In this document: positions 1 through 8,859 of the stretch, one piece after another
Layout of the letters: every line of letters begins with the position of its first letter
How positions within the stretch are numbered: position 1 is the first letter of the stretch
Notes under the pieces: model-generated
Databases searched by the model: none
What the model saw: only the letters and a program-made list of their open reading frames with translations
Told to the model about the DNA's origin: nothing
Source of the DNA: Gryganskiella cystojenkinii
Lineage: Eukaryota; Mortierellomycota; Mortierellomycetes; Mortierellales; Mortierellaceae
NCBI GenBank assembly: GCA_015852425.1
Contig: JAAAIG010000175.1
Span: 9,041 to 50,268 of the forward strand
DNA length: 41,228 nucleotides
Reading direction: 5' to 3'
Program-made: the position numbers and the translations under genes

Positions 1-192
1 AAAAAAAAAAAAAAAAAAAATGGACTCACATTCTCCTCGGACCCCTTTCGTTCCATCCCCATTTGGCGACCAGGCAGGCTGTGCTGTTGCGCCTCATCCT
101 CTCCCCAGAAAATGATTCAAGAGCATTTTCGCAATCTTTTTTTTTTTTTGAATGATTATTACCTCAAACCCCACATCCTTTCAAGAGAGTTC

Positions 193-840
193 ATGAAGAA
201 CGAACCTGATCAAGTTCGCAACGGGTCTGACGGTGGCTACATATCCGATCTTCCAAGTAAACAATCTTTGTTCCCTTGTTTTTTACACGACATGTGAAAT
301 TGTGTGTATGTTTTGTTCCCCCCCTCTCCTCTCTTTATGGGAGTGGGCGCCATTCCTGGGCTATGGATTGCTTGTCCCTCCCCACTCTGTCTTCATGAAA
401 GACGCTAACGAAATTCCAAATATCGTCATGATCGTCATTAGTCCTATCTCTGCATCTGCCAATTTGCAAACCCAAAAATAAGTCCCTCATCGTCTTATCT
501 TCGATTTGGTCGGGTCGGGGTCTCCCAGGTCTCTCAAACGATACAGACCAGCCCCCGCTACTTAGCGGACGATCGGGTATTCAATTTGAGTACCAATTCA
601 CGTACAAGAATCTCAAACTTACGTACGCTTCTTTTGCCGGTGGATCACCTCCAAAAGATGTAGAAGCAGAAGTGAGTACAAGCCACCAAAAATGTAAACG
701 TTTCCGACCGTCTTTTTTATTGCAAGTTGCGCACGACACAATTACCCCTGCATTCGTTTGGGCGAAGCAATGTGCTCACGTCTTTGCTCCTCGTTGACCT
801 TTGTCAGTCGCCAAGGCTCCTTCGAAATGAACAAATATAG
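193..840 (+). CDS. Possible small three-exon gene of unknown function
   Basis: This model is inferred. The exons would be 193-256, 529-671 and 727-840, with donors AA|GTAAAC and AA|GTGAGT and acceptors CCCAG| and GCAAG|. The phases join and the total is 321 nt, giving 106 aa. The joined protein is hydrophilic, with a TDQPPLLSGRSG stretch and a Tyr/Phe-rich stretch (EYQFTYKNLKLTYASF). I recognise no domain. An ATG at position 20, directly after an A-run, opens a coding-like Pro-rich stretch that could be an upstream exon, so the gene may start further left or outside the window. It would run tail-to-tail into the membrane-protein gene on the other strand, with 81 bp between the stops. Chance open frames remain possible. 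Confidence 0.32.
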
Positions 841-921
841 CGACTTTTGTTATTTTTGAATGTATATTGTGAATATGATTCAAAATGAAAGAGGAAAGAA
901 TGGGAGAGGGATAGAACTACA

Positions 922-2187
922 TCAACTATCGAAAGGGACCAGAGGTGGCTTTGAGGTTGATGACCCACTTGGATGCCGGTTGACAGGCTGACCTTGGTCG
1001 TTAACCTGGCCGCGTGGTTCATAATTCACATATCCGAAATCTTGCATAGGGTAACCACCCTGTGGATGGTGACCATAGCCTGCAGACGGATCCGCATAAA
1101 AGTCCCCATGACCGTCCGCCGAGTACCCGTCATACGAGGTTGGTGGGTGCGAAGGGTACTGATCATACTGGTACCTTCCTCCACCGTACTGATCATATGC
1201 AGTATGATCGCTATAGCCCGCAACGGATTCGCCATACTGTCCGATCGCAGGGGTAGCACTCGCGATCGGGGCAGGGGTCATGGTCGGAGAGTGTTGTTGG
1301 CGGCCACCATGCGCATGGCGAGAACTATTAGTCGTATGGTACCGATCATCGGCCCACTTGTCCTCGCTGCTAGTTAACCCTGCGTAATCTCTCAGTGCCG
1401 CGGGAGGATCCAGATCAAGAGGCAAATGACGTCTTCTTCTTCTACGTTTCATCATCACGACGGCCACTATACCAGCCACAGCAGCAACACCGATGATACC
1501 GACCGAGATACCGATCGCGGTCGAATTTACACCTGACTCGCTCTTGTCACTAGGCGAGACCGAGTTGTCGGAGGAAGAGCTTGGAGAGATGGCGCTTGAG
1601 GATTTGTCACTATCGCCACCGCCGCCACCAGTGGGTTTCGTGTCCGTGGTCGTGGTTGCCTTTGATGGGGACGAGGTCTGGGGTGGGGGAGGAGGAGGAG
1701 GAGGATTCGTCCCGCCACCGCCTGTCACATCCGCTTGGGTACCCTCTGCGACGGGGCCTGTATAGGGCGCACGCCATTCATCGATCGTCATCCCCCAGGC
1801 GATACACTGGGTCTGGTACTTGGTTGGTGGGGGGGCCTTGGCATTATGACCTCCCAAGGTGACACATTTCGCGCAGTTCCAGAGGACTTGTCGAATGACG
1901 TCTGTACAGACACATTTTTGGTATTGCTGTTGAAGAACGTATTCTTGTCCGTTCAGGTTCTCAATATCCGCGGGTCCAAAGGTCCCACCGCAGACAGATA
2001 TGGCATTTGAAAAAGTCTGACAGTCGCCACAGTATCCAGGTTGCAGGCCTGCGGAGGCGAAGAAGGATGGAGAGGTGGAAGAGGAGAGGAAGAGGGCTAG
2101 GGATTGGAGGATCAAGAGTGAATTGAAGAGGAATCGTCCGAAGGATCTTTTAAAGACGACAGGAGAAAATCGGCTTGTTGTTGTCAT
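922..2187 (-). CDS. Single-pass membrane protein with Cys-rich ectodomain
   Basis: Intronless, 421 aa from the ATG at 2187. I chose this ATG because a basic segment followed by a Leu/Phe-rich core (FLFNSLLILQSLALFL) and an ASA-type site forms a signal peptide about 50 residues long. An ATG at 2295 would add 36 residues. The order is: signal peptide; a Cys-rich domain of about 95 residues (CGDC, VCGG, CVC, CAKC, QC); a Pro/Thr/Ser/Gly-rich stalk with a polyproline run; one membrane helix (VGIIGVAAVAGIVAVVMM); an RRRRRR stop-transfer; and a cytoplasmic tail of about 150 residues rich in Tyr, Gly and His. This is the architecture of fungal cell-surface sensor or receptor-like proteins such as Wsc and Mid2. 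The Cys spacing is not one I can assign to a named family. Function unknown. Confidence 0.8.
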   Translation of the reverse strand: MTTTSRFSPVVFKRSFGRFLFNSLLILQSLALFLSSSTSPSFFASAGLQPGYCGDCQTFSNAISVCGGTFGPADIENLNGQEYVLQQQYQKCVCTDVIRQVLWNCAKCVTLGGHNAKAPPPTKYQTQCIAWGMTIDEWRAPYTGPVAEGTQADVTGGGGTNPPPPPPPPQTSSPSKATTTTDTKPTGGGGGDSDKSSSAISPSSSSDNSVSPSDKSESGVNSTAIGISVGIIGVAAVAGIVAVVMMKRRRRRRHLPLDLDPPAALRDYAGLTSSEDKWADDRYHTTNSSRHAHGGRQQHSPTMTPAPIASATPAIGQYGESVAGYSDHTAYDQYGGGRYQYDQYPSHPPTSYDGYSADGHGDFYADPSAGYGHHPQGGYPMQDFGYVNYEPRGQVNDQGQPVNRHPSGSSTSKPPLVPFDS

Positions 2188-2295
2188 GGTTGATAGGGAG
2201 GATAGTGAAGAATTGGAGGGAGTCGTTGAACATGTTGATAAGAGGGAGGACGAGTCTTTGCAGCGCACTGCCGCAGAGTGCTTGTGTACCGCCAT

Positions 2296-5013
2296 CTCGG
2301 GCGAAATGGAATGGAGAAAGAAAGAGAAAAAAAAAATACCGAGAAGGATCTGCGTTTTGTTCGCGCGTCTTTTTCTCAAAATGAAGAAGGGATCGAGACC
2401 TTTTTCACCAGGTAAAGCCTGTTTTCGATGAGGTAAGCTTATTAAAAAGAAACGCGGCTGTTTCTTTGGTGTCTTTTAACAGGGAAGTGGGAAGTGAAGA
2501 AAAAAAAAACCAAAAATCGTGTGCTACTTTTAGCGTTCAATTTGACGGTTTCAGAAAATTAGGCGGAAAAAAAACAAAACGGTGATTGAGGAAGGAGTTG
2601 AAGAGTCGGAGAGAGGAGGGGGGATGGTCTAGGAGACAAAGATCGAGTGTTTTGATTTTAGGGGGGGTTGATTGAGAAACCACGGAGAAGAGTTCAACGA
2701 TTCAAGATGTTGATGGTGTTGGGGATATCGTCCAGAAAACAGAGAGTCGACGTTGGATTCATATGGTTGATGGAAAGCCGACGACAGGAAACCAAAAAAC
2801 AAAACGCGCAACAACGAAAATGAATGTGAGTGAAACAAGGGAAGAAAATAGATGTGGACGATGAGGATAAGATGTTGGAAGATGTGGAAGTATTATGCGA
2901 TGGCGAAGTATCATAAAAAAAGTCGTTAACGCCGATTGATGATTGATGACCAAAAGTCAAAAAAAAAAGAAAGAAAGAAAGAAAAAAATGAAAGACGAGA
3001 ATGGACGTTGTGTATTTTTGTGTATCACGGTGAAAATTAAGGTCGATGAGAATGCAAGGGTCATGGTGGACGAGGTTCACCCATAGAAACACCAGAGCAA
3101 CATTTGATCCCGTTTTTTATCGTTGTTTTCAAGGGGAGGGAAAGAATAGAAAAGTTTTGCGATTGACCATTCAGATCATGACATGATTGTGCGCGCATCA
3201 CGTCGGATTCAGGAGTAGGATGAAGGAAAAAAACCGAAGAGGAGGGGGAGGAGGACGAGACGAACAAGAAGGGGGATAACAGTCGACGGGCAGAGTGAAA
3301 AAAACAAGTTTTGAGGAGTCGGCCGCAAGTTCAGGGCGATCACGAAAGCGAGAAAATCAGCGGGCGGTGGAAGAAAGTTTGTGTAAGAGAGCGAGAGAGG
3401 AGAGAAAAAGAAAGAGAGAGAGAGTGTGTGTGTGCGTGCAAGCGGAAAAAAATAGAAATCGTTCGGTTAGTTCATTGACAGGAACTAAGAGCATAGAAAC
3501 ACCAAGTGATCTGATCCTGGATTGTGTTGTTTTCGTTACCTTTAAGACAAGATTATCTGATCAAAGTACGGCAACAGTTAGAAAAGTGCTGTATGGTTTA
3601 TTCGTCAAAGAGGATGTGCCGTTTCTTTATGGAAGTGGACGGCAACGTTGGATGAAAAAGAAGTCGAGAGGCAGTGGGAATGGAGAGAAGAAATGACGCA
3701 GAGACGAGTGGTGATTGGGATTGGCGAAAAGAAAAGATGAGTGATCCAGAGCAAGCAAGTTAGGAAGAGGAGGAGGAATGGAGAGACAAAATCGGTGCCA
3801 GGAACGTTACTATTACAGTTCAACCGTTGCGAAAGAAGAGAGGTCAAGGAACAAAACGACCAGAATTTGGAGATCGGCTTACGGTGTTCAAAGTGAAAGA
3901 GTGGGAGGAGAGACAAGGGGCGGTAAAGAAAGGAGAGGCTGTAAGAGGATTGCATTAAGGTCCAGTAAGACGACAAAAAGAGAAAGAGAAAGAAAGAACC
4001 AAACAATAGAGGAAGACAAGCGACCTTTTTTTATTTCATCGGCCACTAAGCCTCTGTCTTTCTCGAAACTCAGAAAAAAAGAAAAAGGCACTAACACAGG
4101 GGCAAGCAATGAAGTGCAGCCATGCTGGCACGCGATAGGACGCGGGCATTTATCAACCCTCCCCCATTTCTTTGCCTCCATCTGGATTTCGCCTAAACAA
4201 ACTCTTTCTCGTCTTTCTCGAAGACTTGAATTCCACCTTCAGAACACCGCTTCTCACTAGGTCCAAAAAAAGAGATCCATAAAAAAATAGCCACGACCAC
4301 GCTGCTTCACTGTTTGATAGCTTAAAAAAATGTTTTATTGTTTTTCCTGCCCGACCATCCGAACCACCCAAGAAAAAAATAGCAATAATAATTATCTGGA
4401 ACTAATTCTGCAATGTCTTTCTTTGACACCAGAATGACTGGGCTATTCCCCGCAAATGATTCATGATCGATTTTCCAGGGTGCAGACCACAACATGCATG
4501 CAAGAAGATTAAAAAGAATAACGGGTCAAATTCATTTTCCAGGGATGAGTCCAACGACAACCCTCGTCACTCGAATATGACCAGGGTAACCACAGAATAA
4601 GGAGGCGGTAACAATCAATCCCCAGGGTTTATTCTCGCCGACAATGTGGCTCTCATTTACTAACAAAAATGTGCCCGTGCCTGTCCACCCGTTTGTGCAC
4701 CGTAATAAACTTTAGCGCTGAAATTAGGGTGTCCATGACTTATGACGTGCCTGCGCCCAACGACTGTTGTCTCTCCATCATTCCAAGATTTTCCACTTTT
4801 TTTTTTCTTGAGAGCAAAAAGCATGGGTTTCATTTTTCTGAATTTTTTTGTTCCTGTACTGTATTCTTTTTCATTTCCTTTTTTTTTTCTATCAAACGAA
4901 GAAACACTACTCCTTGCAGGAAGCGCGGAGACGTCAAGAGAACCCCCAAAATGGGTCGAAGATTGTTCTCTAGTAGGACCGTGATACGATCCATCCAAAA
5001 CTGTACGTCCTGT
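2296..5013. other. Gene-free purine-rich region
   Basis: No supportable gene in about 2.7 kb. From about 2,430 to 4,010 the plus strand is strongly A/G-rich, with many GAAAG and GAGAGAG runs and a TGTGTGTG patch at 3427. On the minus strand this is a CT-rich tract upstream of the membrane-protein gene, so it is probably its promoter and 5' leader. The open frames here are Lys/Arg/Glu or Ser/Phe/Leu products of that skew. From 4,430 to 4,630 the hexamer CCAGGG occurs four times. The rest lies beyond the 3' end of the RING gene. Confidence 0.6.
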
Positions 5014-8009
5014 TCACAAGGATGGACTGACAATCAGAGAAGAGACATCCGAAGGCGGGTCAAGAGAGTTTTCCGGAGACGTAATATCGGGCGTGAGGGT
5101 TCCATGGCCCCGCTGTTGTTGTCCTTGTCCCTGGCCTCCTCCATCATGTTGCTGTTGTTGTTGTTGTCCCAGATGAAACTGTTCATGTTGATAGGCGTAC
5201 GCATGCTGTGTCGCCGTGATCTGGGTCAGGCATGGCAAGGTACCAGACCGAGTCCTTTGTCTGTTGGTCAACTGAGGAAAGCATAGCATTAGAAAAGAAA
5301 AGGCAAACAAAAGAAAATAATGCATAAGTCATATAGCTGTTGGACAAAATGTTTCTTCACAATGGATCGTAGACACCGCAGATATGCAACACTTTTTTTC
5401 ACCTTTTTCCGAGACTTGAAGTACCGCGGAACATGAACAAGAAGTGGCAAGTACGCATGGTTGGCGGTTTGGCCAATCTGGTAAGGAGGTGGTTGTGTCA
5501 GCGAGAAAAAGTTGGCGAGCTGAGCCTCCGGTGTATGAAGTCGATGTTGACGGCGAGAGGATGACATCGATGGAGAGAAGTTATAAGGCAAATGTTGACT
5601 TCTAGGACTGGATGCTGGCGAGGTCAGAGCTTGTTGGGACCAGGTTGGACTGGTAGGTCGCGTCTGGTAGGGCTGATGACGCACTGATTGCGACGACAGG
5701 GGCGAGGATGACAAAACTCTTGAGCTCTTGATGGGACTTCGCAGTGGACTTTTAGAGTCCCTCGGGCTCTGTGGAGGTGTCTGAGGTGTTCCAGGCAGAT
5801 ACTGAGGGTTCCGAGAATGGCCAGCATGCTGCAACAGTGATTGAGACGCGAGGTGTTGTTGCTGTGATTCCGACAACGACGTTTCGGGGGGCTGTGTCAA
5901 TGGATGCTCATCAAGCTCAGCACGCTCAGACTCCATCGAGTACAGGCTTGATTCCTCTTCCTCTTCTTCTTCCTCTTCCTCTTCCTCTTCTTCTTGGATC
6001 AGCCGACGACGGCGTTGCGTTGTCGGGGGCGTGCTGATGGTGCGTTGTCCCGGTGGAATCATAGACTCGTCCTGCTCATCTTCCTCTTCCATGGTATTCG
6101 GAGGTACCGGGGACTGTTCCCGAGGAGAGAGTGTCATGTCGGCCATATCCAGATCCTCTAGAAGCTCCGTTGTTTGGTCGCCATCGACGGTCTGTTGCTG
6201 GGCACCGGACGGTTCAAAAGCTTGATGATGGTGGTCGCCGTTGTTGTAGTTGGTCTCGTAAAGAAGATCCTCGAGTTCGTCAAAGTCCTCCAGATCGTGA
6301 CCGTAAAGATGATAGGAAAGCGAAAGCTCAGTTGTCTGTTGGTCCTGCTGTTGCTGTTGTTGATCCTGCTCCAGTAATAAGGGTGACAGTTGTTGCTGTT
6401 GACTTAATCCACCTTCTTGACTACCAAAACCTCCTGTCGGGCTTGAAGTAGGACGCATCAAAGGGGAGGTTGCAGGCGGCGAGAGAGGTGCGCTGCCCCG
6501 TCGTTGGCCTCCAGCAGGATTTGCAACATGGGCTGTTGACACCATTGATTGATTCGCGTTGGCTGAGAGTGGTGGGGGTGCAGGTACAGAGCGCGGTGAG
6601 GATTGGTTTGCGATTGCGACAAGGCGCTGTAATGGTGATGGTTGTCGTGATGTTGCTGATGCCGACGCAACTGCAAGATTTGACACCACAGGGGACCGAC
6701 CAACGGCAGGTGAGTTAATCAATGAACCCTTGTTGTTAGACGAAATAAAAGGTTCATTACTATCCGCACAGTATCGACAGGTTGGGAGATGAATATACAA
6801 CTCGACTGTGGAGCCTTCGAACCGGCATCCGTATCCGTGATGAGGACAGGCATGTTTGTCGGCATAAGGACACTATTAAGGGACCCATTGAACAACAACA
6901 TCAATAACAACAACAACAACAACAACAAAAGACATTGATTGTTAGACATTGTTTTCTTCTTTCTTTTCTTGGTACACTTTCAAGCTCGAAGAACAGTTAG
7001 GATGTCGCAAAAAGGATAAGCTCACCTCTGCTAGATGCGTCTCCATATCCATTCTGGGTCCGATCCACTGGCAAGACCGGACCATGGTTGTAGGACATCG
7101 GATGGTCTGCAACTGAACAAGTCGCTATTACATCAATAGTACGTAGAAGAAAAGAGTGTGAGTTTTCATTAAAAAGGCGTTTACTGATCGCTTATGCTTT
7201 ATATGATCGAAGGACCTCGGCGATATCGATTTTGATTGAAACGGAGAAAAGCGAAAAGAAAGGGAGGGAGTTTTTTTACCTCGGCAAAGAGTGCTGGTCG
7301 AAAAGCATTAACGGGCAACAAGGGGGTGTCCTCTTGGACCTTTCTGCATTCAGGACAAGGCACCGAGACGGTTTCGTACGTCGTTTGAAAAGTGGACGAG
7401 GTGTTATTACTGTTGTTACTGTTGTTGCTGTTCGTTCGAAAGTGTTGGCCTGGGTTGTTGTTTAGGTTGTTGTTGGTAGGAGAAGACGTAAAGTTCATGC
7501 TCACGGCTGTGTAAGGCGGATTTGCCACCGTGCTCGAATTTGGATTTGAGTTTGCCACACTTCCTGAGCCTGCTGAGGTTGGGGTCGGGACGTTCGTTTG
7601 ATCTCTGAGGTAGGCATCCAAACATGCCTTGCAAAAAATATGGTCTGAGAACACACATTACAAAGAGTGAGGTGGGAGAGAGAACATTTTGGTTAGCCCT
7701 GTTGATGGTCACACTGTGGTTCAGCTGCGCATGGGTTGTCGAAACGGTGACAAGAGGCGTACTTTACCTTGTTCGCACAGAACTTGAAAAGGTTGAAGCA
7801 GCACCTGGTGGCAAATTGAGCAGGTCAGTTCCGAGAGAATATCTCCTCCAGGGCTCCGGAAGAGAGCTATGAAGTTTTTTTTTGTTGACAAAATCCCCCG
7901 AAGGAAGGCAAAAAATAATCTTTGTGTGAGTGTTCTTTTTCTATGGCGAACGAAGAAGAGAGAATGTGGTCCAACCGTTTAAAAAGAACGTACTCTTGTG
8001 TATTCCCAT
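5014..8009 (-). CDS. RING-finger / TRAF-type zinc-finger protein (probable E3 ubiquitin ligase)
   Basis: Six exons in transcript order: 8009-7994, 7866-7768, 7644-7280, 7112-7026, 6872-5403 and 5271-5014. The total is 2295 nt, 764 aa, and all phases fit. The RING zinc ligands are Cys21, Cys24, Cys36, His40, Cys43 and Cys46, then Cys135 and Cys138 (VPCPECR). The last two are separated from the rest by an 88-residue Asn/Ser-rich insert. TRAF-type zinc fingers follow at about residues 160-230 (IRCP..C.W.GP...HLAECP, then ACPHHGYGC..H...C). The long C-terminal half is Gln-, Ser- and Pro-rich with a run of about 15 Glu and ends in a polyQ patch. RING plus TRAF-zinc-finger proteins are usually E3 ligases or signalling scaffolds; the substrate is unknown. 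The 16-nt first coding exon is the least certain part. It gives the only in-frame ATG and a GTACGT donor. Confidence 0.8.
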
Positions 8010-8588
8010 GAGCTGTATTCTTGTCGTAGAAAGAGGGGTACCTCAAAAAAGGTGTTTTTTGCTATGTTTGTTGCTGTCGTTTGGATAGCGAGCCAGAAAA
8101 GAGAAACCTCTGGTGAAAAGAAGAGGTTTCCTCGGTGGGAAAGGGATAGTCCCTGAAGATCCAAAATTGAAAGGGGAGGGGGGGTTAACGGAAGGTATGT
8201 CAAAACTGGGAGGGGACAGAAAGAAGCAAAAGGAACGTCCAAAATTGAAATAGAGAAATGAGAGGGAACAAACAAGAAAAGGAGTCGAAGGATGAAAAGC
8301 TGTGGCAAAGAGGTGAAAGGGAAGGAAAGAAGGAAAGAGTGTGGCATCCTTTGTTTGTTCACTCCAACAACAATAAAAAAAAAAAAAGGCAAATGGGGGC
8401 AGACCATGTTGCCACCGTTTGTTTTTATGGTTCAATGCACAAAGGCTCTGAATGAATGAATGAATGATTAATGGGGGCAACAGAGCCTGACCATGTGCAT
8501 GCCAACCATGTCTGCACACTCTTTCCTTTCCTGGAGACTCCACGTGACGATATATGTACGTATTAAGTGCTGTGGTTAGATCCCTAGT
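8010..8588. promoter_or_regulatory. Intergenic region upstream of the RING gene
   Basis: Gene-free, 579 bp between the 5' end of the RING gene and the 3' end of the PMT gene, both on the minus strand. On the minus strand it is pyrimidine-rich, as in other 5' regions here. It contains an A12 run at about 8376 and a short GAAT tandem repeat at about 8448-8466. No convincing TATA box was seen. Confidence 0.4.
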
Positions 8589-8859
8589 TTATTCTGTCGG
8601 ACGTTGCTGCCGATGGTCATCAAGCAGTTTCTGAAACGACCGGACCTCCTCTTCAAGACCCTCGCGAGACTTCCTTGCCTCATCATCGATTTCACCTCCT
8701 CCTGCATTAACGGCAGCAGCCGCAGCCTCGACCTTAGCCTGCGCCTCTTCGACCTGCATCCTCAGATGTCTTTCCATCAACTCGTACAGGATCCGTTGTC
8801 GTTCCTTCTCCCTGTCGTCTTTTTCTTGCTGTCGCTGTTGAGCCTGCTGCTGTTGAAGT
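8589..8859 (-). other. Out-of-frame continuation of the PMT coiled-coil tail
   Basis: The frame one base off from the PMT reading frame stays open from about 8890 to a TAA at 8589. It encodes a clearly coding-like sequence: Glu/Arg/Gln-rich coiled coil ([20 protein letters not shown]), a heptad segment, an Ala run and a final Arg/Gln-rich helix. The annotated PMT frame stops at 8860 in the middle of this composition. No GT/AG intron of normal size could bridge the two frames. A candidate polyadenylation signal AATAAA (minus strand, 8593-8588) overlaps the distal TAA, which suggests that 8589 is the ancestral end of the gene. Either the assembly has a 1-nt error or the gene has been truncated by a frameshift. 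Confidence 0.55.

Noticed and set aside
3295..4260. Lys/Arg/Glu-rich plus-strand frames in the purine-rich gap
   Set aside because: Explained by A/G skew; no domain, no splice sites, low complexity.
5771..6792. Several plus-strand frames opposite the RING gene tail
   Set aside because: Shadows of Gln and Glu codon repeats of the minus-strand gene.
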